The notes under the pieces are model-generated. The model was given only the letters and a program-made list of their open reading frames with translations, was not told the DNA's origin and searched no databases. Below are positions 20,048 to 29,480 of a DNA stretch of 64,000 nucleotides, piece by piece. Numbering within the stretch: the first letter of the stretch is position 1; every line of letters begins with the position of its first letter. Origin of the DNA: Bicyclus anynana (Eukaryota; Arthropoda; Insecta; Lepidoptera; Nymphalidae); contig NC_069095.1 in assembly GCF_947172395.1 (NCBI RefSeq), positions 6,758,001 to 6,822,000 of the forward strand, given 5' to 3'. Made by a program: the position numbers and the translations under genes.

Positions 20048-21290
20048 TGTGTCACATACTATGAAGATTTGGGAGAAAGTGATAGATAAGAGAATAAGAG
20101 AGGAGAGTGAGGTTACTCTAAATCAGTTTGGGTTTATACCAGGACGGGGTACAACTGATGCCATTTTCGCTTTGCGTCAACTGTGTGAGAAATACAGGAA
20201 TGCACAAAAGAATCTCCACATGGTGTTTGTTGACTTAGAGAAAGCGTATGACAGAGTACCCCGTGAGGTTGTATGGTGGGCTATGAACGTGAAGAAAATA
20301 CCTGGGAAGTATGTTAGAATAGTGAAAGAAATGTATAGAGATGCATGCACGAGCATACGGTCAGAAGCTGGTGTTACTGACAAGTTTCAAGTGGAGGTGG
20401 GCTTACACCAAGGATCGGCTTTAAGCCCCTATTTGTTTCTCCTAGTAATGGATGCTCTGACATCAGACATACAGGAAGAAGCACCTTGGTGTATGCTGTT
20501 CGCCGATGATATTGTACTTGTCGGAGAAAACGCATCTGAGGTACAGAGCAGACTGGGAAAATGGCAGGAGAAATTGGAAAGTGTTGGTCTACGAATCAGT
20601 CAAACGAAAACTGAATACTTATTCTTGGACTTTGGCGGTACATCTCAATCTTCCAAAATTGCCTTAAATGATGTAACCCTACCAGCTTGCTCCGATTTTC
20701 GGTACCTCGGGTCGCTTTTTCAAAACGATGGCAATGTGGACCGAGATGTAAAAAGTAGAATGAATGCGGGATTGATGAAATGGCGACAGGTCTCAGGTGT
20801 ACTATGTGACCCGCGAATGCCTCTTAGACTTAAGGGTAAAATATACAAAACGGTTGTAAGACCTGTCGTGCTGTATGGATCAGAATGTTGGGCGGTGAAA
20901 GGGATGGATAGTAAACGAATGCATGTGAACGAAATGCGTATGTTGAGATGGATGTGTGGTGTGACAAGAATAGATAAAATAAGGAATGAGTATATAAGAG
21001 GAAGTCTGAAGGTGGCGCCAGTGACAGAAAAATTGAGGAGTAGAAGGTTAGCTTGGTATGGACATGTAATGCGTAGAGAGGAAAGTCATATTACTAGAAA
21101 AATGTTGAATGTGCAAGTGGAAGGTCATAAGAGGAGAGGAAGGCCAAAGAAGAGATGGTTGGATTGTGTGAAAGAGGACATGTGTGTAAAAGGAGTGGAT
21201 GATGAGTTGACGAGTAATAGAAACGAATGGAAAAGATTGACATATTTTTCCGACCCCACTTAAGTGGGATAAGGGTAAGGAGATGATGAT
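20048..21290 (+). mobile_element. 5'-truncated RTE-like LINE insertion
   Basis: The insertion starts inside RT coding sequence ('tcacatactatgaagatttg') and ends after the stop with a very short 3'UTR containing the small inverted motif CCCACTTAAGTGGG and then GGTAAGGAGATGATGAT. A short 3'UTR with an ATG-type tail is common in this LINE type. A GATGATGA string also precedes the 5' break (20030-20038), so a target duplication inside a trinucleotide run is possible but not certain. Confidence 0.85.
20049..21263 (+). CDS. LINE reverse transcriptase and C-terminal domain, 5'-truncated
   Basis: Encodes the RT and downstream part of a non-LTR retrotransposon polyprotein, the enzyme that would copy element RNA at a nicked chromosomal target. 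Visible RT blocks by residue: NQFGFIPGRGTTDAI at 25-39, VDLEKAYDRV at 61-70 (catalytic Asp62), GLHQGSALSPYLF at 118-130, and FADDIVLV at 151-158 (catalytic Asp pair). A region rich in R, K and W follows (RRLAWYGHVMRR, KRRGRPKKRWLD), typical of the C-terminus of RTE-like elements in arthropods. The endonuclease and N-terminal RT parts are missing. The first codon of the open frame is GTG, so this is not a true start; the first ATG is at 20061. The 404 codons contain no stop or frameshift, which suggests a young insertion or an active source family. Clade within non-LTR elements (RTE or related) is not settled. Confidence 0.9.
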   Translation: MSHTMKIWEKVIDKRIREESEVTLNQFGFIPGRGTTDAIFALRQLCEKYRNAQKNLHMVFVDLEKAYDRVPREVVWWAMNVKKIPGKYVRIVKEMYRDACTSIRSEAGVTDKFQVEVGLHQGSALSPYLFLLVMDALTSDIQEEAPWCMLFADDIVLVGENASEVQSRLGKWQEKLESVGLRISQTKTEYLFLDFGGTSQSSKIALNDVTLPACSDFRYLGSLFQNDGNVDRDVKSRMNAGLMKWRQVSGVLCDPRMPLRLKGKIYKTVVRPVVLYGSECWAVKGMDSKRMHVNEMRMLRWMCGVTRIDKIRNEYIRGSLKVAPVTEKLRSRRLAWYGHVMRREESHITRKMLNVQVEGHKRRGRPKKRWLDCVKEDMCVKGVDDELTSNRNEWKRLTYFSDPT

Positions 21291-21650
21291 TTATTTAATT
21301 TAGTAATTGTGACTGTTTGTATATTTACACATTAAATGCAAAAATGCTAAAAACACTGAAAATCAGTGCCGCATACTTTTTTTATTGAAAGTATGCGGCA
21401 AAATGCTGAGTTGGGGCCTTTTTCTAGGTTGTGCCACATATTACAGGGCATTCTTTAGTGTTCCACTGTTTGAGGGGACAGTTAAGCCATAATATGTTAT
21501 AATTTAGATTTAATGTGATATGTGGCATTACTTAAAAATAAAGATCTTTTCTTTTTTTCTTTCTTTTTTTTCACTATTTAGTTGATTGTTGTAAAGAATA
21601 ATATTTCTTGCAAATAAATGATGATGATGATTATTATTATTACAAATACA
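21291..21650 (+). other. Possible 3'UTR-like segment with a strong hairpin
   Basis: Contains a perfect 12-bp hairpin, GCCGCATACTTT/AAAGTATGCGGC, at 21368-21399 (loop of 8). It also has an AATAAAG polyadenylation-like signal near 21538 followed by T-rich DNA, and a 'gcaaataaatgatgatgatg' stretch at 21610. The last resembles the end of a LINE 3'UTR. It could belong to an older LINE copy; no coding part adjoins it. Confidence 0.35.
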
Positions 21651-22690
21651 AATGCCACAACATTTTGAACCTAGCGAAAAGGTACCGTTCTCAGAGCTAT
21701 ACTAATTTGCAAACTTGCACAACTTATTGGCTAACATCAAATATGTATACAGACGTACAAGGAATCTGGACTGAAATAATATGCAGTTATAAATTACACT
21801 GATTATGTTTATGCGCATTAATTAGTCTGTGTCACTACCGGGTACGGTCAGCAAAGCAAATTACAATTTGAACAGCAATAGCGAACTATTGCTCCTCTCG
21901 GATTTCAATAAATTAATAATTCAGATGGGTTGGGTTCAGTTTATTATGTTAGTTAGCCAACCTGCGTAGGCACGGTTAGGTTACACTAGGTTTACCATGG
22001 CTTTAGTTTCTCGTTGTGGATTTTATGGAGGAATTACTTTTATTATTTTTTTTTTAGTAATTGCCATATTAAGTATTATTTGCCATAGTATTTGCCATAA
22101 TTGCAAATATTAAATATCATTTTATAATACATAAAAAATGCCTAAAACTATTACAATTTCTTTTTAATTTTTATAATTTACATATTAACTTTATAGTGCG
22201 TGTTACTTAGCAGTCAGTCATATATTTTTCTTTTAAATTGAGCCAAAGTCAATGCTTTAGCTTAAGTTTGAAATTGATTCAATTGGTATGCGGTTAAATA
22301 TTTTGATGTGTATCAAAATATTTTAAGAATAACTTAGTTCTAGGTAAATAATTGGCTCCTTGATTTTCATAGGCTTCTTAGTAGGACCTCAGCGGCATCA
22401 GGTTTGGGCGCACTTTGCGTTGAATACAGAAGCTCTGATGAAGCAGAGAAGTGCTAGATGAAGAATAGAAGGCGAAGCTCTACAGGCTATCCTGGGTGAA
22501 TTTTGAAAAATCATCTAGCGAGTGAATACCGTAGCTAAGCCCATATCTGAATATGTATAACACTTACGTTATAGAGCATTAAAGATTTTGAAAGAACGTA
22601 TTATAGTTAAAATTGCGCTTAACTGCTTACTAAAAACATTTTTAAAGTAAAACAAAAAAAAACATATGAATTGAGTTTAATTTGAATCAT
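21651..22690. other. AT-rich unannotated stretch
   Basis: Nothing recognised. Confidence 0.4.
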
Positions 22691-22990
22691 GGTCACACTA
22701 CATTTGGTGCAAAGCCGCATAACCTGTGGCTTCATCTCGCTGGGAAACATTATCGGCTGAGAGAAATTCATCAGCGATGAATGGTAGTAGTTGTGATTTA
22801 TGCGGTGAAGGGCGTTCGATGATAGTACCCGGGGGGGTTCGGGGGATTAGGGGGGAGAGCTGGGCAATAGAGCACCTCCCGTGGCGGCGGACGCTGTTGC
22901 CGCATCTCCCGCGTCTCCCGTCAGGTGGCGCGCACAAATAACGCAATAAATACCCGCTTATCGCAAATCAGCTCGTCTGACCCAAGGGCG
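22690..22990. other. GC-rich island containing a G-quadruplex motif
   Basis: GC-rich against very AT-rich flanks, with overlapping unrecognised ORFs on both strands (22698-22946). The core (22831-22864) has four G-runs: G7, TTC, G5, ATTA, G6, AGAGCT, G3. This fits the usual G3+N1-7 quadruplex pattern on the plus strand. A 'gtggcggcggacgctgttgc' segment follows. Confidence 0.45.
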
Positions 22991-23635
22991 TAAGACATCT
23001 GCCTCACTGGCAGCTATGTTATGTTATGACTAATCCAATATGGCGGATATTGCAACACATTATAAATCTATAAAGTTGCGTTTTCAGTCTTAGAATTTTG
23101 TTGAGTTTTATGGCAAAAATTAAATTTTATTAGGTGAAATATGAAGTGAAAGAAATTCATGTCGTAGAACATCGTTTTCTGGGTTGGCTACTTACAGTTT
23201 TTTTTTTTATTGTACCCACTTGTTAAATATTAAATTAAGGGTAATGTATATAATAGACTGATAATAGAGCGATTTTTTGGAACAGTGTACCTGCGATTAT
23301 TAATTTTGAAGATACAGAGACATCCTGTGGGGTGTGCCGTGGATTGATCAAAAACGCCTCGAAATATTTACTCGTTTACAAAAAAAAAAAAATTATATAT
23401 TTGTTATTTGTGCCTTTATGTTTTATACTTCTCATAATAAAAAATGACACATTGAAAGTAAGGAAGCTAAAAAAAATAATGTAATAGTTTCTTCAGTATC
23501 TAGTACATAGAAACTTTAGTATCTTATTTGTTTCACAAACATTTCGATAATCTTTGCCTTTAACTATAATTTAGTTAATATACTTATTGAATTAATATCC
23601 CCAAAAGTTTCATAATGATTGAAATATCTCCTTTT
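22991..23635. other. AT-rich unannotated stretch
   Basis: Homopolymer A and T runs. A short block near 23275-23370 ('catcctgtggggtgtgccg') is unexplained. No gene recognised. Confidence 0.35.
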
Positions 23636-23639
23636 TTTC

Positions 23640-23735
23640 TTTTTTTTAAAAGATTTGCTACAGTTATTATGCCTTATGGAAAAAAGTAATGCGATCTAAG
23701 CAGCGCGCTTATCTAGAAGATGTCTATTCACTCTT
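23640..23735 (-). mobile_element. SINE fragment (GCGCGCTTATCTAGAAGATG type)
   Basis: 'aatgcgatctaagcagcgcg' and 'cttatctagaagatgtctat' match the better preserved copy at 30.40-30.49 kb. Confidence 0.5.
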
Positions 23736-24010
23736 CAACGCTGGTCAAATAACGAATAGCTCTGCAATAGTGTACCACAAGCTTTATCCGCTCTGCACGC
23801 GTTGCGCATGTGTTTAACCTGCCTTACATTTATCATCGACACGTACTCAGTCAATTAAATTAAACCGGCCCATCGATGATACCGCGCGCACCAGATACGA
23901 TTTTCCCATACAAACGTTATTTATCACCGTGTAATTTGTATTTGTATTATTGTGCTGATTTACAGACGATTTATGGAATGTGAGGCGTTTGACCATACCG
24001 CTCGGTATAT

Positions 24011-24322
24011 CGAGAGCCGTGATAGCCCAGTGGATATGACCTCTGACTCCGATTCCGGAGGGTGTGGATTCGAATCCGGTCCGGGGCATACACCTCCAAC
24101 TTTTTAGTTGTGTGCATTTTGCAAATTAAATATCACGTGTCTCAAACGGTGAAGGAAAACATCTTGAGGAAACCGGCACACCAGAAAATTTCTTAATTCT
24201 CTGCGTGTGTGAAGTCTGCCAATCCGCATTGGGCCAGCGTGGTGGACTATTGGCCTAACCCCTCTCATTCTGAGATGAGACTCGAGCTCAGCAGTGGGCT
24301 GTATATGGGTTGATAACGCAAT
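24011..24322 (+). mobile_element. tRNA-derived SINE, Metulj-like, full length
   Basis: Head GAGCCGTGATAGCCCAGTGG, B-box region GGATTCGAATCC, and complete body to 'gtatatgggttgataacg'. A minus-strand 80-codon ORF (23847-24089) runs out of this SINE and is not a gene. Confidence 0.9.
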
Positions 24323-25105
24323 AGCTGTACGATTTGTCAGTTACTATCACTTTGATATTAATTATATTTAGAGCTGTTAATCTATCTAGACGTCTCAGAA
24401 ACCACGCCGCGTTCGACACTTGCTTCAATACGCTGCACAGTCTTTCGCTGGTGGGAGGCTTCGGTCGTGGCTAGTTACCACCCTACCGGCAAAGGTCTTT
24501 AGGATACTAGCCGGGGCAGTTGCTAGCAGCGTGAAAACAAATACCACTCGAAACTGCAAATCTTTGACACAGACGTAACGTCACTTGTCGTCACAAGTTT
24601 ATAATTTATTGCGTCCCTTTCCATTCCCCTATAGAACAAAACGATATATATTTAGTAGGTAAAATTATGAAGAGGAAAGATTTGATTGTACGTTTGTTTG
24701 TTTGCATTTAATAAGCTCTGAAACTACTAAACCAATTTGAAAAAATATTTCACTGTTGGGAAGCTACACTATCCCGGAGTGCTATAGGCCTAATATGTAT
24801 TAAATAATTTACTGATAAGTATCTATAAATAACTTTGCATTTAAATTTGTAACAAAGCTTCCAAGAAGGTAAATAATTTATTTCACATTTGGGTACCTTT
24901 TTGAAATAGCATTATTTGAATAAAATTGTTCATTTCTCGTCTTGCAGAAAAATAAGATACTTTTCATAAAATTGCTATTATATAATAGAATTAAGTTCGT
25001 TCTTGATATAATATTGTTATTATTTTATACTTCAATCTATTTTAGGTACTTTTTGAATAGGGTAAACCCTCTTCAAATAAACCATTCCGAAATTAATTTA
25101 TAATT
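24323..25105. other. Unannotated, with a short SINE fragment
   Basis: At 24443-24505 'ctggtgggaggcttcggtcg', 'tggctagttaccaccctacc' is a plus-strand piece of the GGTTCGATCCC SINE family. The rest is AT-rich. Confidence 0.5.
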
Positions 25106-25109
25106 TAAT

Positions 25110-25200
25110 GCCTTAATGGCTCCACGGAAAATGGTAGCAAGGTCATGCGTTCGATTTCGTTCCCGCCCGCTGGCCTATTGTCGTACACACATCTAGAATC
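25110..25200 (+). mobile_element. Diverged SINE head, same family as the next element
   Basis: 'aatggctccacggaaaatgg', 'ggtcatgcgttcgatttcgt', 'tcccgcccgctggcctattg', 'tcgtacacac' parallel the head and first body bases of the SINE starting at 25221. Confidence 0.55.
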
Positions 25201-25220
25201 TTAGAAAATAAAATTAAAGT

Positions 25221-25710
25221 CTCAATAGCTCAACGGCGGTCAGACTCATCACCAAAGGTTGGTGGTTCGATCTCCGCTCCGTTGGACTATAGCCGTACCC
25301 ACTCCTAGTAACAGTCTTTCCCGATTGGTTGCTATAGACGTACCTACTACTAGTAACAGTCTTTCCCGACTGGTTGCTATAGCCGTACCCACACCTAGTA
25401 ACAGTCTTTCCCGACTGGTTGCTATAGCCGTACCCACTCTTAGTAACAGTCTTTCCCGACTGGTTGCTATAGCCGTACCCACACCTAGTAACAGTATTTC
25501 CCGATTGGTTGCTATAGACGTACCTACTACTAGTAACAGTCTTTCCCGACTGGTTGCTATAGCCGTACCCACACCTAGTAACAGTCTTTCCCGACTGGTT
25601 GCTATAGCCGTACCCACTCTTAGTAACAGTTTTTCCCGACTGGTTGGGGGAGGATGAGAATATTAGTCATATTTAAAAGGTATGGCAAATATTCTCTTAA
25701 TAAAAAATAG
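25221..25710 (+). mobile_element. SINE with internally amplified body
   Basis: A tRNA-like head (CTCAATAGCTCAACGG, B-box-like GGTGGTTCGATCTCCG) leads into 'gttggactatagccgtaccc'. The body then amplifies as eight 45-bp units (separate entry). It ends with 'gggggaggatgagaatatta', 'gtcatatttaaaaggtatgg', 'caaatattctcttaat', which is a typical end for this SINE type. The amplified unit is thus the SINE's own mid-section. Confidence 0.7.
25291..25650. repeat. 45-bp minisatellite, 8 units, with 180-bp higher-order repeat
   Basis: Unit starts (AG(C/A)CGTACC) fall at 25291, 25336, 25381, 25426, 25471, 25516, 25561 and 25606. Units 2 and 6 are identical, units 3 and 7 are identical, 4 and 8 differ by one base before the end, and 1 and 5 share a rare GATTGG variant. 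The array is therefore two copies of a four-unit block. As 45 is divisible by three, frames stay open on both strands (132 and 122 codons, e.g. RLVAIAVPTPSNSLS repeats). These ORFs are a by-product of periodicity, not evidence of a protein. Confidence 0.95.
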
Positions 25711-26195
25711 ATAAGTAATTCTCTAATTACTAAGGTACCTATTTTTTGGCAGAAGCAGGTATCAAATATTCAACCGTTGAAGTAATAATGGAGCGTAATT
25801 CTTTAAATTTTCTTCTAAATACTATGAGAAATCAAGTCTTCTGACAGACCCTTAAATTCGAAAACTTCGGCGTTTGGCGGAAACCTTGGCGTTGAGGATA
25901 ATGCCGACGGTAGTCTTTTGTAGATACAGACTATTAGCTAATTTACAGGTAGTACTTTTAAGTACTACCTGTAGATATTACAGAGTAGGTACTACGTAGA
26001 GTAGTGGTACGACGACTCAACAAACAAGTTGCGTATTTCTCGTCTGTGGCAGGGTATAAAATCATACCAAACACACTCAATATCAATACTATCAGAATAA
26101 AAAACATCCAAACCATTACTCATTCGTATCGTATGGATTTCAGTCCATTATTCGAATTGAAAAATGCTGATTAATTACAATTTAAACTGATACAC
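25711..26195. other. Unannotated, containing a perfect 12-bp hairpin
   Basis: ACAGGTAGTACT / AGTACTACCTGT with a 4-base loop TTTA at 25945-25972. The remainder is AT-rich and unrecognised. Confidence 0.6.
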
Positions 26196-26199
26196 AAAC

Positions 26200-26480
26200 A
26201 AGCTCACGGTCGTTCTGATAGTGAACATCGATCATCTGTCATGGCGGCACTTCCTTTTCGCGGTGCCCGTTCGTTATGTGTGCCATAGAGATTAAACTTT
26301 ATACAAAAGATAGACCTGATAAAGCTACACACTTCTCCGTTTCTTTATCGAGTCTATTACGAGTATATATTATTATTAGCAATAATTATTGATCTGCCTC
26401 ATTCGTCCGTCTGAGGGTGGACTGCTTAATTGTTTGTGCTTGCCGCCAAAATTAATTGTTATGTTCCTTCATGAAGCGTA
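26200..26480. other. Unique stretch, candidate noncoding element
   Basis: Moderately GC-rich blocks ('catggcggcacttccttttc', 'gcggtgcccgttcg') and TAATTATTGAT-like homeodomain cores near 26380-26392. No ORF. Support is composition and short motifs only. Confidence 0.25.
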
Positions 26481-26765
26481 CTTGTTTTCGGTGTAATTAC
26501 AAGAACTTAAGGCTTAAACTACATCACAGATTAAAAAATAAGCCGCGGTATTTTGTAGGACATGTTCCTTGCATGCCTTACAAATTGTTATCGTTTTCCA
26601 CACAATAAGGTGATGTGCCATTTGCTTAGTCCGTCAATCAAACGTTAATATGACAAAAATCGGCTAAGCATAAGCAGCTAAGAGAAAAAAATACCCAGGC
26701 ACGTTTGCTGTTCCCTCCCTAAATGATATTCTAGGTAATACTAAAATGTTTATCAAATATTTAAT

Positions 26766-26955
26766 ACTAGAGGACGCCCGCGACTTCGTCCGCGTGGAAT
26801 TCAGTTATTCACAAATCCGTTACACAAATACTTTAACTATGGATTTTTTCGTGATGATGATGAATCGTTTCAGTAGTAGCGGTGTTAAAGAGTAACAAAC
26901 ATCCAAACAAACATACATCCATACAAAGTTTCGCGTTTATATTATTAGTAGGATG
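26766..26955 (-). mobile_element. Lep1-type Helitron, internally deleted
   Basis: Opens ACTAGAGGACGCCCGCGACT on the plus strand and ends 'cgcgtttatattattagtag' + GAT. The middle lacks the usual 'tagcctatgtgttaatcc' block. Confidence 0.85.
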
Positions 26956-27480
26956 AAAAGTGTTAAATCTAGCTCTACTTTGCGTAAATCTCCATGGCAT
27001 GTGATCACGATGTTACCCATAGCTCATCTGTGTACTGTTTATTGTTCTACACAGAAATGTTAAGATTACAGATCTAAAGAACCTTACGAGATTTAGAGAC
27101 AAAAGCTTAGTTAAACTAATTACCTTTGTCGGTACTTAGATGTGTATAAAGACATTCCGCTTTTCTACGTGTTTTGTAAAATGTAAATGAACTTTATGCA
27201 TTAATGTTTTTTTAATTCACTTCATTCATAAATGACAATAAATTTGGTAAAGTAAATGAAATGAAAAATTTATGTTTTACTTGGTAAAACATTGAACTTG
27301 GTCCAAGTTAGGTACACATTTTTGAATATTGAAAATAGGTACTTGAATCTCGGAAGGTATCAGAAAGTCCCGCTAAAACTAAATAAGAAATAAAAACTAC
27401 AATACAAAAGTCAGTCAGTATTGGACACATTAACCTTCAATTAATGTTACGAAATTATTTTCTATCTTTGTTCAATAATT
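26956..27480. other. AT-rich unannotated stretch
   Basis: Nothing recognised. Confidence 0.4.
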
Positions 27481-27513
27481 TCGAAGTAGTATACGTAACG
27501 TATACTACTTCGA
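27481..27513. repeat. Near-perfect palindrome at a SINE insertion point
   Basis: 16-bp arms around a single central base: TCGAAGTAGTATACGT, A, ACGTATACTACTTCGA. The inner 14 bp GTATACGTAACGTA (27489-27502) recur at 27843-27856 after the adjacent SINE, so part of the palindrome is that SINE's target duplication. Confidence 0.9.
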
Positions 27514-27842
27514 CTAATAAGACCTCTGCCTTCGATTCGAATCCGGTCCAGGGCATGTACCTCCAAATTTTCAGTTATGTGTATTTTAAGAAATTAAATA
27601 TCACGTGTCCCAAACAGTAAAGGAAAATCATCGTCAGGAAACCTTCATACCTTTTGTCTTTTGAGAAATTTCTTAAGTATTCGTAGAGAACTACGTGTGT
27701 AAGTCTGCCAATCCGCATTGGGCCAGCGAGGCCAAAAGCGGATAGGCAGACAACAGATTGAGAATCAACTAAGGTCTAACCCCTCTCATTCTGAGAGGAG
27801 ACTCGAGCTCAGCGGTGAGCCGAATATGGGTTGATGACGTAC
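27514..27842 (+). mobile_element. Metulj-like SINE, variant body
   Basis: 5'-truncated within the A-box region ('gacctctgccttcgattcga'), with body to 'gaatatgggttgatgacgta'. In place of the usual 'ggtggactattgg' it carries 'gaggccaaaagcggat..ggcagacaac..gattgagaatcaac'. The same replacement is in the opposite-strand copy at 28098-28262. Flanked by the 14-bp direct repeat GTATACGTAACGTA. Confidence 0.85.
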
Positions 27843-27919
27843 GTATACGTAACGTAGAATAAGTAATATACTTGGATTTTACTCTTTTATACTAAGTACA
27901 ATATTAACAGTAAGTACAG

Positions 27920-27975
27920 TAGAATTTAAGAAATTAAATATCTTGTCAGAAACGGTGAAGGAAAAACATCGTAGT
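27920..27975 (+). mobile_element. SINE body fragment
   Basis: 'aagaaattaaatatcttgtc' and 'ggtgaaggaaaaacatcgt': the middle of the Metulj-like SINE only. Confidence 0.7.
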
Positions 27976-28097
27976 TACATATATACATAGACTACTGATC
28001 TTCTAATTATTAAGGTTGTCTTTTTAAGGTAGACTGGTGGAGGTTGTTATTCGTCAACTTTTAACTAGGTTTCGGAATATAATATTGTACCTACTCT

Positions 28098-28262
28098 ACA
28101 ATCATCATCATCATCATTAACAACCCATATTCGGCTCATTACTGAGTACGAGTCTCCTCTCAGAATGAGAGGGGTTAGGCCTTAGTTGATTCTCAATCCG
28201 TTGTCTGCCAATCCGCTTTTGGCCTCGCTGGCCCAATGCGCCTAATGTGGATTGGCAATTGG
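28098..28262 (-). mobile_element. Metulj-like SINE, variant body, 3' half
   Basis: Begins with CATCATCATCATCATTAAC (complement of the tail) and reads 'ctcagaatgagaggggttag', 'gccttagttgattctcaatc', 'cgctttt' + 'ggcctcgctggccc'. It shares the unusual insertion with the plus-strand copy ~300 bp to the left. Confidence 0.85.
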
Positions 28263-28281
28263 AACATACTTATAGTTAACT

Positions 28282-28500
28282 AGCGAACGCCCGCGACTTC
28301 GTACGCGTAGAATTCAGTTTTCCAAAAATTCTGCGGAAACCATGGCCTTTTCCAGGATGAAAGGCAGCCTATGTGTTAATCCAGAGTACCATTCCAAACA
28401 TCTATTACCATTCCAAATTTCAGCCCATTCGCTTTACTAGGCCGCTACGTAAAGGAAGTACAAACACCCTTACACACAAACTTTCCCTTTTAAAGTTTTA
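28282..28500 (-). mobile_element. Lep1-type Helitron
   Basis: Opens ACTAGCGAACGCCCGCGACT; family body ('ccatggccttttccaggatg', 'gcagcctatgtgttaatcc'). A 5-10 bp duplication of the 'cattccaaa' block occurs inside. The 5' terminus (right) is decayed. Confidence 0.85.
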
Positions 28501-29330
28501 TAATTACTAAATTTATAATTTATTAAGTGTGATAACTTTGGTGAGCAATAAAGATATATATATATATATTCATTATTTTCATAAAAGCAAATCTATTAAC
28601 ATGCCTGTATAATTTAACTTATAACATCGAGTTATGAGTATAGTCTACCGATTGATGGTATCCGACAAATACCGAAATTACGTATCAAAATATTGAAACA
28701 TCTTAATACTCTGTTACCAGAATTAATAATAATAAACATTGTTTTAGATTACAATCCCCTCGTCCGGCTTTATCAGAAAGGGTCCGTTTTCAACCCGATA
28801 TACCCTTTATACATTCATCACAGTATTATCCTTTCGACACGGTAGCACTAATTGGATGAAACATCTGAACAAAAACGTCAAAGAAACAAACACTTTAATG
28901 ATACGGACGTTCATAATTTTAAGGCGCAAAGGGAATTCCATTTAACATGTGAATTGGATGTGTCGGCCCGAGACGAGTGCTGTCATTATATTACAAGAGA
29001 TAGTGGAAAAATCTGTGGAGTGAACGTTATTCCTAGTGTGACTTTTCTAGATTTACAAATTATTACTCATTTTTTAAATAATTTTTCCAAATCGTCTTAA
29101 AGTACCTACAGTCTTTTAAATCCAACTTGTACGTACTGTAAGTGTCTAGTCTAACTTAATGATAATCATATATTAAAATACAAAAATATAAATCTTTTTT
29201 CTTTACAGTGAAGATAACACTAATCACGTCATCAAACCTATCAGAGAAAAATGAAAGGAAATTATTTTTTTTCACCTCGAGTCTATAGTGTCTCACAGTC
29301 GTCTTGTTATTTTTTTTTAGTTTCACCTAT
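28501..29330. other. AT-rich unannotated stretch
   Basis: TA microsatellite at 28556-28569. An 82-codon ORF (28852-29100) is unrecognised and in AT-rich DNA; I do not call it a gene. Confidence 0.35.
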
Positions 29331-29334
29331 GTAA

Positions 29335-29480
29335 GAACACTTGGGTTATTGAGACAAATCTAACGATATCCTAATTATGTAAATCCGTTCAGTGGTTTGG
29401 AAGAGGTAATAAAGAATATTACATACATACATACAAGATACGCGCGAAAATCATAACCCTTCTAGCAGTCAGGTAAAAAC
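29335..29480. repeat. Dispersed repeat end (ACGCGCGAAAATCATAACCC type)
   Basis: The block 'atccgttcagtggtttggaa', an ACAT microsatellite and 'gatacgcgcgaaaatcataa' + 'cccttctagcagtcagg' has the form of a common lepidopteran non-autonomous element end. Only one copy is in this window, so the assignment is from recognition. Confidence 0.4.

Noticed and set aside
19466..20055. Three minus-strand ORFs of 69-99 codons with repeated peptides
   Set aside because: They are reading frames of the 98-bp array; the period shifts the frame each unit, so no stable repeat protein.
20177..20383. 68-codon minus-strand ORF
   Set aside because: Antisense shadow of the RT coding sequence.
22698..22946. Overlapping ORFs on both strands in the GC-rich patch
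   Set aside because: GC-rich DNA has few stops; no domain is recognisable on either strand.
25249..25657. Opposed 122- and 132-codon ORFs with a 15-residue repeat
   Set aside because: They arise from a 45-bp unit (multiple of three) inside an amplified SINE; both strands being open argues against coding.
28852..29100. 82-codon ORF
   Set aside because: AT-rich setting, no recognised similarity, no flanking gene signals.
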